Below, one piece after another: positions 46,080-53,631 of a stretch of 64,000 nt of DNA (within the stretch, counting starts at the first letter, position 1; the number at the start of each line of letters is the position of its first letter). Source of the DNA: a virus. The DNA is taken from positions 167,362 to 231,361 of the IMG/VR virus record IMGVR_UViG_3300043418_000072, one strand, 5' to 3'. The translations under genes were made by a program, and so were the position numbers. A model generated the notes under the pieces. It did not search any database. It had not been told where the DNA came from and saw only the letters and a program-made list of their open reading frames with translations.

Positions 46080-47719
46080 TTGCTCTTTAGATATTCGCGA
46101 ATCTGCTCTTGTTCGCTTTCGCTTAGTGTTTCAACATCGTATTCGCCGCTATTGATTTTGTCAATTAGGTACTTGATGTATTCTTCATTGTAAGTGTAGC
46201 TATCAGTTGCTGCTTTGTCAACTTCAATCCACTTAACGCCATTAAACTTAAACAGCCTAGCTGGCAAGAAGTCTACACGCAGATACATGTCACCTTTGTT
46301 TGCAGATTCTGGAAACTTAGTTCCAAAGTCTGCGTTAGCTGCTTTAGCACGATCAATATTGTCTGCATGGGCATCTAGGTCAGGTACCCACGAGTGACTG
46401 AGAGTTTTGATACGAGTATTTGGATCAATGTGCTCTTCAACTACTTCTTTCATTGGGCCGGTGTACTCAGGGGGAGTAATGTAGTCACCCGGACGCTCGA
46501 TTTCGTCAATGCCCATTGTTAGGATCTCTGGAGAAGATTGCTGGATGCCTAATCCAGACTCAATGGCTATGTCATCTTCGGATTCTTTGGTATCAACTGC
46601 GGCCTTAAATGCTTCCACAGACTTGATAAGTTGCGCCACTTGTTCATCTGTTAACGGCCCATCATCTTCATCATACTCTGGTGCCATCACCTCATCTGCA
46701 ACCACTTCACGCTTATGTACCATCGGTGGCAGGTTTGAAAAATGAACAAAGGGTTTCTTTAGGTACGCAAACAAATCCACTTCCTCTGTAGTGGTAGACT
46801 CAGCAGGGACACTCTGAACTATGGGCTCAGCGTCCAACACCGTGTAATCGTCTACTGCAATATGTTCCTCTACATCGGGAGTGGGCTCGTGGGGTTCTTC
46901 GACTGCAACATGACTGTTAGCGGTCTCCGTATATTTGTTCACCTCGTCAGGTGTGTGTTCCTCCCCACGTGACCATTTTAGGCTTTGTTGCGCTGCTAAA
47001 ATTAGCACAAGAGCAAGCGGATCAAACACCGCGACAATCATCATGATGACTAACCGTACTGCTTTTTCAAGGATGTTAGCATCTGGGTTGTCCCCGTAGA
47101 TCAACGCCGCGATGTATTTAATTGGACCGACTTCACTTTCAACTTTGCGGAATTCAGCCCGCAAAGGCGCTGCCTCTTCGCCAAGGGCGGTAATAGTTTT
47201 CTGTTCGGCTTGGATCTCGGATTGAAGTCTTGTGCGTTCTTTTTGTTGACTACGTCTAATTGCAACAGCTTTGTCGGCACCTTTTTCATCACTGCTTCGA
47301 GCCAACACCTGGTCCAAAGCTTCATCCATTTGTTTAATCGCCTTCCGGTTCGCATCAATATTATCCTTTGAGATTTTGATTTTTTCATCATAGATAGCAA
47401 CTTTAGCCATGCTATCACCGGATATCATGCTTTGGTCCGAGTGCGCTTTACTTAGGAAACCAAAGATGCCCATACTAGTTAGTACCATTAGGAATGCCAC
47501 GGCCGGCACAAGGTATAACTTGTAGGTCCAGCTAGCACGTTCCCAATTGAGTTTTAGCCAAACTGCGGCAGTGATTTTGCCTACTCCGAGCACTGCACCC
47601 ATAATAACAATGGGCCAAAAAGCCGCAGAGAAGATAGCAGTAAGACCTACAATGCTGTAGTATTCTGCAACGGCACTAATAATTAGTGCTACAAGAAGTG
47701 TGAAATATCCGAATATCAT
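46076..47719 (-). CDS. Large membrane protein with long acidic C-terminal domain
   Basis: A 547-residue protein. Membrane helices lie at about 4-22, 27-48, 68-90 and 217-243 (VIMMIVAVFDPLALVLILAAQ), with a coiled coil between the third and fourth. Residues 250-480 are acidic and low in complexity. The end (GTKFPESANKGDMYLRVDFLPARLFKFNGVKWIEV) looks like a small virion domain. A late-like ATAAATAC lies before ATG. Function unknown. Confidence 0.7.
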   Translation of the reverse strand: MIFGYFTLLVALIISAVAEYYSIVGLTAIFSAAFWPIVIMGAVLGVGKITAAVWLKLNWERASWTYKLYLVPAVAFLMVLTSMGIFGFLSKAHSDQSMISGDSMAKVAIYDEKIKISKDNIDANRKAIKQMDEALDQVLARSSDEKGADKAVAIRRSQQKERTRLQSEIQAEQKTITALGEEAAPLRAEFRKVESEVGPIKYIAALIYGDNPDANILEKAVRLVIMMIVAVFDPLALVLILAAQQSLKWSRGEEHTPDEVNKYTETANSHVAVEEPHEPTPDVEEHIAVDDYTVLDAEPIVQSVPAESTTTEEVDLFAYLKKPFVHFSNLPPMVHKREVVADEVMAPEYDEDDGPLTDEQVAQLIKSVEAFKAAVDTKESEDDIAIESGLGIQQSSPEILTMGIDEIERPGDYITPPEYTGPMKEVVEEHIDPNTRIKTLSHSWVPDLDAHADNIDRAKAANADFGTKFPESANKGDMYLRVDFLPARLFKFNGVKWIEVDKAATDSYTYNEEYIKYLIDKINSGEYDVETLSESEQEQIREYLKSK

Positions 47720-47746
47720 AGTGTGTATTTATTGGGGTTAACCAAC

Positions 47747-47775
47747 AGTTTACATTATGATATCTGTAAAGTCAA
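47747..47775 (-). promoter_or_regulatory. Sigma70-like promoter
   Basis: Minus strand TTGACT, 17-base spacer with TAATG, TAAACT. It reads into the membrane-protein gene at 47719. Confidence 0.6.
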
Positions 47776-47790
47776 AAGTTTTGATTAAAT

Positions 47791-47997
47791 TTAGGTGGTC
47801 CAGGGTCGGCCTTGCACTAGGCCTCCGACGTTTGGATTGTCTACAACATCGTCGCCGCTGTACTGTGTTGGCAATTGGGTGATATCATATACATCACGCG
47901 GGTTACCTACTGCTGCGCGGTCAGTTGCTGCAAGGTCAAGTTTAGCCTTTTGCTTTGCTTCTTTTGTGGATAGGGTTGAGATTCCGTTTTGTGACAT
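47791..47997 (-). CDS. Hypothetical protein
   Basis: A 68-residue protein starting MSQNGISTLSTKEAKQKAKL and ending GGLVQGRPWTT. It contains VGNPRDVYDITQLPTQYSGDDVVDNPNVGG, a loop-like low-structure stretch seen in small virion-linked proteins. CTAAATAC precedes the ATG, like a late box. Function unknown. Confidence 0.65.
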   Translation of the reverse strand: MSQNGISTLSTKEAKQKAKLDLAATDRAAVGNPRDVYDITQLPTQYSGDDVVDNPNVGGLVQGRPWTT

Positions 47998-48009
47998 ACA
48001 GTATTTAGC

Positions 48010-48192
48010 CTACTGCAACGTAGATTGAGTATACCCAGCACCGCCCATTTTAATCATTGCGGTGTGCATAACAATGCGTTCAAACTCTTTTATTTCATCA
48101 AAAGTTGCTGCGGTTTCTGGTAGCAGCCCGTGACATACGTTCCAAAGTCGTTGAATGTCTTCTTCCTCTAGCCAACTATCGAATGTGCTCAC
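48010..48192 (-). CDS. Hypothetical protein
   Basis: A 60-residue helical protein starting MSTFDSWLEEEDIQRLWNVC, joined to the upstream gene by ATGA. Function unknown. Confidence 0.65.
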   Translation of the reverse strand: MSTFDSWLEEEDIQRLWNVCHGLLPETAATFDEIKEFERIVMHTAMIKMGGAGYTQSTLQ

Positions 48193-48371
48193 AGTTTAGC
48201 CTTAATGTTTGCAATAACTTCTTTGGCGTCTGCGTAGTCCATCATTTCCATGAAGTTGTCTTGTGCTTGCCCTTGAAACTCGCCAAATTGGCGCTGGAAG
48301 TTTTCCAGATCACGCTTGGTCAGCTCGATGCTAAATGTATAACCGTTAATAGAAAGTGGCTTGTTGTTCAT
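48189..48371 (-). CDS. Hypothetical protein
   Basis: A 60-residue protein starting MNNKPLSINGYTFSIELTKR; one strand pair then helices (FQRQFGEFQGQAQDNFMEMMDYADAKEVIANIKAKL). ATGA overlaps on both sides. Function unknown. Confidence 0.65.
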   Translation of the reverse strand: MNNKPLSINGYTFSIELTKRDLENFQRQFGEFQGQAQDNFMEMMDYADAKEVIANIKAKL

Positions 48372-48745
48372 GATATTTTCCTTGGTGAAGAACGACGATC
48401 GCTATAGAGTTGGTCTCCGCGATCTCTGATTAAGTCTGCTGCTGCTTGAGGGTCTTCCTCGAACATGCGAATCATGCTGTCTTTATCAATGCTGGGTGTA
48501 GTATTGATTTTGTAGATTTCGTAATTGCGCTGTGGATTGTAACGAGCCCGCAACTGCATCATGTGGATCATTTTTGTGATTTTATTCAATGCTTCATTGT
48601 GCGGCTCAATGTTGGGGTTTTTAATGCGCTCAAAAATACTTTCACGCTCAAAGTCATCACAGCGTACGAGATCATCTGTAATGTCCACGCAGGCTTCAAG
48701 GCCTTCGCAGTCCCAGCTGAGGATGAAAGTATTTGTCTTGCTCAT
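48368..48745 (-). CDS. Hypothetical protein
   Basis: A 125-residue acidic protein starting MSKTNTFILSWDCEGLEACV. The opening strand (FILSWDCEGLEACVDITDD) and the middle helices (HNEALNKITKMIHMMQLRARYNPQRNYEIY) look folded. Function unknown. Confidence 0.68.
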   Translation of the reverse strand: MSKTNTFILSWDCEGLEACVDITDDLVRCDDFERESIFERIKNPNIEPHNEALNKITKMIHMMQLRARYNPQRNYEIYKINTTPSIDKDSMIRMFEEDPQAAADLIRDRGDQLYSDRRSSPRKIS

Positions 48746-48746
48746 A

Positions 48747-49151
48747 TTACTTAACCAATGCGTAGGGCTTGTCCCAACGGCCCACGTTTACATCCACATA
48801 CCAACCAACGTTGAAGTAGTCGGTCTGGATGTCGCTTTTGTCCCAATTGCCGTCATTCATGACTGCAAAGATTTTACGCAAAAACACAAGAGCAACACCA
48901 TCAAAGTGTTCCTGAAACCAGTAAGGATTCACGTCCAGTGAGCCTTCTGCTTTGCGCCAATCGCGCCCGTGTGCTTTAGATTCGCTAACTCGGTTCGCGT
49001 TACCAATGAAGTCAATTTCACCTTGGCTAATGTTAAGCACAAGGGTAGAGTGATGACGTACTGCAATGCTGGCCTTGACCTTGTACTCTTTGCAAATTGC
49101 ACGAAGTTGTGGGGCCAATTTTGCTTTAAGTTCTTGACTAACGTATGCCAT
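48747..49151 (-). CDS. Phage protein of unknown function
   Basis: A 134-residue protein starting MAYVSQELKAKLAPQLRAIC. ASIAVRHHSTLVLNISQGEIDFIG, DIQTDYFNVGWYVDVNVGRWDKPYAL and an aromatic-rich middle match a pattern I associate with small phage proteins of unknown role. AGGAG lies before the ATG; its promoter is at 49184-49212. Confidence 0.72.
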   Translation of the reverse strand: MAYVSQELKAKLAPQLRAICKEYKVKASIAVRHHSTLVLNISQGEIDFIGNANRVSESKAHGRDWRKAEGSLDVNPYWFQEHFDGVALVFLRKIFAVMNDGNWDKSDIQTDYFNVGWYVDVNVGRWDKPYALVK

Positions 49152-49183
49152 CTTCTACTCCTGTTTTGCTTTGCTATGTAGTT

Positions 49184-49212
49184 ATTATAGCAAGAAATCC
49201 ATTTCGGGTCAA
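49184..49212 (-). promoter_or_regulatory. Sigma70-like promoter
   Basis: Minus strand TTGACC, 17-base spacer with AAATGG, TATAAT; identical to the promoter at 15792-15820. Before it, AGTAGTACTTTTTAGTGCTA followed by GATTTT may terminate the gene at 49241. Confidence 0.88.
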
Positions 49213-49240
49213 CCAAAATCTAGCACTAAAAAGTACTACT

Positions 49241-49516
49241 TTAGTTAGTTAACTGCAATAGCACCAAAGTGGCATCTGCTTCGTTAGTAAAGCTGATCCA
49301 ATATGGGCGATAGCCATTGTTGCCACGCACAGGGGAACCAAAGTTGGATTTCCAAACTTGGCTATGGTTGTAGGCATATTGACTGCCATGGATGTCGTGC
49401 ATGATGCGTTCAATCTTGGGGCACAGTTTACTATCGTAGCTGCTAAAACGAAACGCCCAATGGTGATGGTGTTCCTTGTATGCCTTATGCGTTTTGTTTA
49501 ATTTTACCAATCTCAT
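49241..49516 (-). CDS. Small protein with array-like C terminus (LVLLQLTN)
   Basis: A 91-residue protein starting MRLVKLNKTHKAYKEHHHHW and ending YWISFTNEADATLVLLQLTN. The F-x-N-E-A-D-A-T-x-x-x-L-x-L spacing fits the array motif even though the final LRW is lost. It begins one base after the stop of the gene at 49518. Function unknown. Confidence 0.68.
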   Translation of the reverse strand: MRLVKLNKTHKAYKEHHHHWAFRFSSYDSKLCPKIERIMHDIHGSQYAYNHSQVWKSNFGSPVRGNNGYRPYWISFTNEADATLVLLQLTN

Positions 49517-49517
49517 T

Positions 49518-49805
49518 CTAATGCCCCAATGTCAACATCACCATGGTGATGTAATGTTCTTCCCTCATGTAAATGCGTCTGCGCTTGGCGGTTGCATTCA
49601 TCTCGAGGCGGTAGTTCTCATTGTACTTGCGAATATTAAATCCGTTTGCAGTGGGCACCGATTCGTGTGACGGCCCGTACATGTCTACAAATGCTGGGAT
49701 TAACTTTTTGAATAACTCCCGCTCACCGTGCCACATAAACTCGCAGATGTAAATTAACCCTTGGTTGTGGTATTTGTACCTACCATCACTTTTGAACACT
49801 CTCAT
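49518..49805 (-). CDS. Small protein with array-like C terminus (MVMLTLGH)
   Basis: A 95-residue protein starting MRVFKSDGRYKYHNQGLIYI and ending RRRIYMREEHYITMVMLTLGH. The Y-M-R-E-E-H-Y-I-T-M-V-M-L order matches the array motif (F-x-D-E-x-D-Y-x-x-F-x-L). Adjacent to another such copy. Function unknown. Confidence 0.68.
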   Translation of the reverse strand: MRVFKSDGRYKYHNQGLIYICEFMWHGERELFKKLIPAFVDMYGPSHESVPTANGFNIRKYNENYRLEMNATAKRRRIYMREEHYITMVMLTLGH

Positions 49806-49971
49806 ATCTTGTCACCAAATCTTTTGCGTTTGCGTCTAACTGTTTCATGTGCTTATCCAGCTTGTCCTGAAACTTATTACGATCACTTTTTGCTTTTTGC
49901 CAATCTTCCCACATCTCCAGGGCTTGTGAGCCTTTTGCCAGGATGCTGCCTTTATACACCACTTGTTTCAT
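49786..49971 (-). CDS. Hypothetical protein
   Basis: A 61-residue protein starting MKQVVYKGSILAKGSQALEM, then a Lys/Asp-rich helix (WQKAKSDRNKFQDKLDKHMKQLDANAKDLVTRYE). It overlaps both neighbours by about 20 bases. Function unknown. Confidence 0.62.
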   Translation of the reverse strand: MKQVVYKGSILAKGSQALEMWEDWQKAKSDRNKFQDKLDKHMKQLDANAKDLVTRYESVQK

Positions 49972-50215
49972 TTGCTGCCTTGTTTGCTAGGTTGGCCAAT
50001 CGACGTGCTTCGTTGCTGGCACGTTGCTCGGCTTTTTTCTGGGTGCGACGTTCGTGCTCTCGCCAAGACACTTCTGCATTAATATCCTTGGCTACTTCTT
50101 CCTGCGTTTTGCCATATGCTTCTGCTAAAAGAATGTATGCACACCAAGCATTGTAGCGCAACCGGTCACTCATTTGATCCACAGTGAAATGGATCATTTC
50201 TTCGTAAGTTTTCAT
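49952..50215 (-). CDS. Hypothetical helical protein
   Basis: An 87-residue protein starting MKTYEEMIHFTVDQMSDRLR, followed by EAYGKTQEEVAKDINAEVSWREHERRTQKKAEQRASNEARRLANLANKAANE; a helical domain and a long basic helix. The start at 50215 overlaps the 35-residue gene by ATGA. Function unknown. Confidence 0.68.
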   Translation of the reverse strand: MKTYEEMIHFTVDQMSDRLRYNAWCAYILLAEAYGKTQEEVAKDINAEVSWREHERRTQKKAEQRASNEARRLANLANKAANETSGV

Positions 50216-50319
50216 TTTCCAAAGACCCATCTAAGCAAGTTTAACACAACGGCAATTGGCAACAACAAGATTGAGCCAACCCAATACTTGATGTGATACC
50301 AAATGCCAAACTCTTTCAT
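50212..50319 (-). CDS. 35-residue membrane peptide
   Basis: MKEFGIWYHIKYWVGSILLL, then PIAVVLNLLRWVFGK. One membrane helix at about 12-27. Both ends overlap neighbours by ATGA, which supports it as a translated gene. Function unknown. Confidence 0.65.
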   Translation of the reverse strand: MKEFGIWYHIKYWVGSILLLPIAVVLNLLRWVFGK

Positions 50320-50606
50320 TTCCAACCTCTGTTGGGATCAAGTTCTTCTGCCGTCCATCCGCCACCGCCCATGCGGTCCGGGTTAGTGATCCAGCTGTCG
50401 TCGGCAGCTTGCTTGCAACACACTTCCACATCCTGCAAGATACGCTTGAGTTCGTCAATGTTGATTGTCAGAAAGCGAATAATTGCCTGGTGGGCGGAGT
50501 CACTATAGCAATCACCATCTTCTAGTTCTTGGCGTCTTTTAACCAGCAATTCTTCCTTGCCGGCGATTGTGTTACGCAGATTTTCTGCTACGGTTTGGAT
50601 GTTCAT
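50316..50606 (-). CDS. Hypothetical coiled-coil protein
   Basis: A 96-residue protein starting MNIQTVAENLRNTIAGKEEL; a long helix (KRRQELEDGDCYSDSAHQAIIRFLTINIDELKRILQDVE) and the tail GGGGWTAEELDPNRGWK. ATGA overlaps at both ends. Function unknown. Confidence 0.68.
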   Translation of the reverse strand: MNIQTVAENLRNTIAGKEELLVKRRQELEDGDCYSDSAHQAIIRFLTINIDELKRILQDVEVCCKQAADDSWITNPDRMGGGGWTAEELDPNRGWK

Positions 50607-50830
50607 TTTGCTCTCCATTCTGTTACACCATGTTCTTGACCGAAACCCATGTATTCAGCAACATAGTCGCCAGCATATTCGCAACCTGCGTCCTGTGCCA
50701 TGTCAGCGGCATCAGCACATTCCTTCACAATCAACTCGGCGAAGATTTTTTGCCATTCTGTAGATCCTGTTGGAGCTCCGGTCCGTAGTAATGTTTCATA
50801 TGCAATTTTTGCTATTAGCTGTTCGTTCAT
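50603..50830 (-). CDS. Hypothetical protein
   Basis: A 75-residue acidic helical protein starting MNEQLIAKIAYETLLRTGAP, with ECADAADMAQDAGCEYAGDYVAEYMG. It is coupled by ATGA overlaps to both neighbours. Function unknown. Confidence 0.68.
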   Translation of the reverse strand: MNEQLIAKIAYETLLRTGAPTGSTEWQKIFAELIVKECADAADMAQDAGCEYAGDYVAEYMGFGQEHGVTEWRAK

Positions 50831-51045
50831 TTTTCAACCCCGAAATGTTTCTTTGCTACTGATACCCCTTCATCAACATCAGTGTAATGTAACACAATGT
50901 TGGTACATTTGCGCACAACCATTTCGGTGTACTGTTGCAGTTCATAAGTGGTCATAGTAAACATGGGGTTACCACAAACATTCTTAACTATCTGGCAACC
51001 TGTGAGTTTAGCAAGGTTGTGTATTTGTTCACGGTCAGTAATCAT
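50827..51045 (-). CDS. Hypothetical protein
   Basis: A 72-residue protein starting MITDREQIHNLAKLTGCQIV, with four strands or helices and three Cys. AAGGTG precedes ATG 51045. Function unknown. Confidence 0.65.
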   Translation of the reverse strand: MITDREQIHNLAKLTGCQIVKNVCGNPMFTMTTYELQQYTEMVVRKCTNIVLHYTDVDEGVSVAKKHFGVEK

Positions 51046-51052
51046 ACGCACC

Positions 51053-51253
51053 TTAGTCTTTCATTACACGAGAACCAACATACTTGTCACCTGTGCAAGT
51101 TGGACGGAGTTCTGCAACCATGCCTTTGGCTTCGTCTTCAGTTAAGCCTGCTTTGATCACACGCTCAGAACTGTAACCACGTCCACCTGCAGGAGGAGCA
51201 AAAAATCGCTCAACGTATACTTCGTAAAACTTTGGATAGTAATCTTTTGGCAT
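51053..51253 (-). CDS. Hypothetical protein
   Basis: A 66-residue protein starting MPKDYYPKFYEVYVERFFAP, with GLTEDEAKGMVAELRPTCTGDKYVGSRVMKD. A strand, a D-E-A helix and a strand suggest a compact fold. AAGGAG precedes the ATG; its promoter is at 51283. Function unknown. Confidence 0.68.
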   Translation of the reverse strand: MPKDYYPKFYEVYVERFFAPPAGGRGYSSERVIKAGLTEDEAKGMVAELRPTCTGDKYVGSRVMKD

Positions 51254-51282
51254 ATCTGACTCCTTTTTGCTGCTATGTGTAT

Positions 51283-51311
51283 ATTATAGCAAAGAAATCA
51301 TTTTCGGACAA
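51283..51311 (-). promoter_or_regulatory. Sigma70-like promoter
   Basis: Minus strand TTGTCC, 17-base spacer with AAATGA, TATAAT. The leader ATACACATAGCAGCAAAAAGGAG has the shared form. Confidence 0.85.
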
Positions 51312-51312
51312 A

Positions 51313-51579
51313 TCAAACATCACCTTTGAGGGTGTGCCAAACTTTGGGATCCATGCCCAAATACACACTGTATACTTTATAGTTACGCCAGCGGCTGTAC
51401 CTTTCTGTATAGCTGATCAGCTTGTCCAGGAACCACTCGCGGAACCACAGGGGATTCAAAAACCCAATGATCATAACTGCTACAACTACGGGCAGCATGG
51501 GCCAGGTAAGCAAGATGCTTAGTGACTGCGCACGCCAAAAGTGGCCACCGTCGCGGGTCATTTTAATTGTTTTAGACAC
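51313..51579 (-). CDS. Small membrane protein
   Basis: An 88-residue protein. Helix at about 17-42 (AQSLSILLTWPMLPVVVAVMIIGFL), then a Trp/Arg-rich amphipathic part (WFREWFLDKLISYTERYSRWRNY). Function unknown. Confidence 0.68.
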   Translation of the reverse strand: MSKTIKMTRDGGHFWRAQSLSILLTWPMLPVVVAVMIIGFLNPLWFREWFLDKLISYTERYSRWRNYKVYSVYLGMDPKVWHTLKGDV

Positions 51580-51588
51580 TGTTGTTCC

Positions 51589-51741
51589 TTAGATAAAAAT
51601 TACCAACATAACCAATCCCATTATAACAAACAGGCCGATGGTGTCGGCAATGTCCTCGCCCTGCCCATATTTGTAGTTGTCCAGTGGACGAATACAGTCC
51701 TGAAATTCTTTTGAATTTAAGTAAGCGATTAGTTTCTTCAT
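51589..51741 (-). CDS. 50-residue membrane protein, leaderless
   Basis: It starts MKKLIAYLNSKEFQDCIRPL and ends DTIGLFVIMGLVMLVIFI, one C-terminal membrane helix. The -10 box ends six bases before ATG 51741 and no ribosome binding site exists. Function unknown. Confidence 0.68.
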   Translation of the reverse strand: MKKLIAYLNSKEFQDCIRPLDNYKYGQGEDIADTIGLFVIMGLVMLVIFI

Positions 51742-51747
51742 GTATGT

Positions 51748-51776
51748 ATTATAACCGAGAATCCATTATCAGTCAA
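51748..51776 (-). promoter_or_regulatory. Sigma70-like promoter, leaderless type
   Basis: Minus strand TTGACT, 17-base spacer with TAATGG, TATAAT, then ACATAC and ATG. Confidence 0.85.
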
Positions 51777-51778
51777 CC

Positions 51779-51804
51779 AAAAAAAAGTAGTACTTAGTAC
51801 TACT
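51779..51804 (-). terminator. Intrinsic terminator made of AGTAGTAC repeats
   Basis: Minus strand AGTAGTAC, loop TAA, GTACTACT, then eight T. The stop TAG of the gene at 51800 lies in the stem. Similar AGTAC-rich ends occur before other promoters (near 280, 4635, 25320, 49230 and 55670). Confidence 0.8.
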
Positions 51805-52015
51805 CTTTTAAAACGTCAAAGATGTTGCCATATTCATAACGTTTCCAATCATCCATGTCAACGTAGGTATTAACACATCGGCGGAGTACAGTTTTAAGCC
51901 ATACCCGTTCGCCGTGTATCTTTACTGGCCGCCATGCAAACCACTCTTGCCAAGGGCCTGTTTCAATTTTTCTAGCAACGTACCCGCCACTACTAGATCC
52001 ACCAAACCACTCATC
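51800..52015 (-). CDS. Hypothetical protein without a normal start
   Basis: The frame reads DEWFGGSSSGGYVARKIETG, then PWQEWFAWRPVKIHGERVWLKTVLRR and WKRYEYGNIFDVLKE, clearly protein-like and about 70 residues, ending TAG. No ATG, GTG or TTG lies in frame at its beginning. ATG 52014, well placed after GGAGGTGG, is in another frame and stops after 30 codons. Upstream in frame, ATG 52064 is followed by TAG five codons later. A one-base indel, a frameshift or amber read-through could explain this. Confidence 0.55.
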   Translation of the reverse strand, partial: DEWFGGSSSGGYVARKIETGPWQEWFAWRPVKIHGERVWLKTVLRRCVNTYVDMDDWKRYEYGNIFDVLKE

Positions 52016-52016
52016 C

Positions 52017-52922
52017 TTAGGCCACCTCCAAATAGTTGCGTACCCATGCTAGACGAGCTTGCTCATCCATTGCTGTATATTCTTCAATGTTAGCACGGAT
52101 AGCGTCCACCAGTGGGTAGTACTCTTCGTCTAACTGCTTCTTAATATCAGCTTGCATGTTAACCAGCTTGTCTGTGCGTGGATTGCGAGAAACCCACTTT
52201 GAGGTCAAGTAGTACGGGCTTTTGATTTTAGCACTCACACCGGTGTCGGTATAGAACACATAACCTTCATGCTTACATTCCTTTGACATTTGCACAAGGT
52301 GTTCCATATTAGTTGTTACACTTTCTGGACAATAGCACTTGAACACTTCTGCCAATTCTTTAAGCATAGCTGGGTCATGTCCTACACGGCTACCCCATTC
52401 GTTCTCACGGTAACCCAAAATGTACATACCAGCCTTTTCAGGAATGATATGTGGGTCAGAGGGATGCACACACTCAAACATATAAGTCATGCCACGTAAG
52501 TCAGCTGAGCACATTGCCATTTGCCAGTCTGCCCAAGGCATGTGCTTCTGCATCATTTCCTTGGCGTACTCAACATAGTCGTTGGCAGTAGATCCAGTAG
52601 TGGAAACCAACACGTCGCCGTTATACCAAGTACATGCAACCATGAAGCCGTTTACTTTACGGAAAGCAGTTACCTTAGTATCTGGAGCAAGCACTGGTGC
52701 TTCCTTTTCGATACCATAGTTGTAGATCTTTGTGAATGGATATGTAACTAGGTTAAAATCCGCATCCACAATACTTCCACGGCATTCAGCAATGTATTCG
52801 TTCCACAAGTTATCGTAGAACACTTTCTTCTTGTACTTGAGCACATAAATGTCTGGGCCACACTCTTTCATGTTAACTAGTCCCGACGAGTTTACGTACT
52901 CTTTTAGCTTGTCCTTAAACAT
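52017..52922 (-). CDS. RNA ligase (Rnl1-like)
   Basis: A 301-residue protein. Motif I is K89-V-N-G (AFRKVNGFMVAC), where AMP attaches to Lys; AECRGSIVDADFNLVTYPFTKIYNYGIE precedes it as in T4 RNA ligase 1. MTYMFECVHPSDPHI and EGYVFYTDTGVSAKIKS hold the later motifs. With the kinase just upstream (8-base overlap) it can reseal tRNAs cut by host anticodon nucleases. Confidence 0.92.
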   Translation of the reverse strand: MFKDKLKEYVNSSGLVNMKECGPDIYVLKYKKKVFYDNLWNEYIAECRGSIVDADFNLVTYPFTKIYNYGIEKEAPVLAPDTKVTAFRKVNGFMVACTWYNGDVLVSTTGSTANDYVEYAKEMMQKHMPWADWQMAMCSADLRGMTYMFECVHPSDPHIIPEKAGMYILGYRENEWGSRVGHDPAMLKELAEVFKCYCPESVTTNMEHLVQMSKECKHEGYVFYTDTGVSAKIKSPYYLTSKWVSRNPRTDKLVNMQADIKKQLDEEYYPLVDAIRANIEEYTAMDEQARLAWVRNYLEVA

Positions 52923-53376
52923 ACCAAATTTCCTTAAAGCCTTCTTCTTCAGAGGGCATTTCCAAATTATCAATCATGCTGCGCATAACATGCTCGGGAA
53001 TTGTTTTACCCAGGCGGCTTTCTAAACGACGAGCATGTTCTTCGGGCTCAGGAGTTCTAAACACCACTGCAATCTTTTCGTACTTGGGCAACATGGCCAA
53101 TTTCTTTGCACGGCTTTTTGCTGAGGTGTTGGTTTGATCCCAAATCACGTCTGTGCCATTTGCTTGGCAGATCAACACTTGGTTATCCATCAAGCGCATA
53201 GCAATAGGCGCATATTCTTTGAACACTTCGTTGTAAGTCTTGCCTTCTTTTTCAGCATACTCGTCAATGAAGCGATCGCTGCTAACTACAGGCATGTCCT
53301 TAGTCCAGTCTTGCGACTTGATCCAAGTGCTCTTGCCGCTAGCGGGCACTCCGATTAACATATACAATTTGTTCAT
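52915..53376 (-). CDS. Polynucleotide 5'-kinase-like protein, leaderless
   Basis: A 153-residue protein with P-loop GVPASGKST (residues 9-17), SSDRFIDEYAEKEGKTYNEVF, and the lid RLESRLGKTIPEHVMRSM. This is the kinase half of T4 Pnkp without the phosphatase domain. It phosphorylates RNA 5' ends for the ligase next door. The -10 lies six bases before ATG and no ribosome binding site is seen. Confidence 0.88.
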   Translation of the reverse strand: MNKLYMLIGVPASGKSTWIKSQDWTKDMPVVSSDRFIDEYAEKEGKTYNEVFKEYAPIAMRLMDNQVLICQANGTDVIWDQTNTSAKSRAKKLAMLPKYEKIAVVFRTPEPEEHARRLESRLGKTIPEHVMRSMIDNLEMPSEEEGFKEIWYV

Positions 53377-53382
53377 GTGTGT

Positions 53383-53411
53383 ATTATAGCAAGAAACCCA
53401 TTTCGGGTCAA
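53383..53411 (-). promoter_or_regulatory. Sigma70-like promoter, leaderless type
   Basis: Minus strand TTGACC, 17-base spacer with AAATGG, TATAAT, then ACACAC and the ATG of the kinase. Confidence 0.87.
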
Positions 53412-53417
53412 CCAAAA

Positions 53418-53591
53418 TTACTCGTCGTAATTGCTGTTTTCAATGCGTAAGCGTTCTATCTCGTTCGCTGCTTCTTCGAGAATGTCGGCAATGCGATCCG
53501 GAGTTCCTTCCTCGACGCTTTTACGTCCTGGAATTTGTCTCCGGATCTCTGCACGTTTGCGCAAACGATAAACTAAGTCTTGTTCATCCAT
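53418..53591 (-). CDS. 57-residue hypothetical protein
   Basis: It starts MDEQDLVYRLRKRAEIRRQI and continues PGRKSVEEGTPDRIADILEEAANEIERLRIENSNYDE. The EGTPDRIADxLEEAANEIERL block is typical of a short helical phage protein family. It lies between the HNH gene and the kinase promoter. Function unknown. Confidence 0.72.
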   Translation of the reverse strand: MDEQDLVYRLRKRAEIRRQIPGRKSVEEGTPDRIADILEEAANEIERLRIENSNYDE

Positions 53592-53631
53592 TAGTGATAT
53601 CTTTCATCCCATTCAATAATTGGGCTAGTTG

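Noticed and set aside
50231-50458. 75-codon minus-strand frame MTNSSVSCRMWKC
   Set aside because: Overlaps in another frame the 35-residue and 96-residue genes, which are tied together by ATGA overlaps.
52915-53415. Shared N-terminal peptide MVDPKW(I/V)SCYN in frames near 15824, 49216 and 53415
   Set aside because: It is translated promoter DNA (TTGACC-spacer-TATAAT), not protein; real starts lie downstream.
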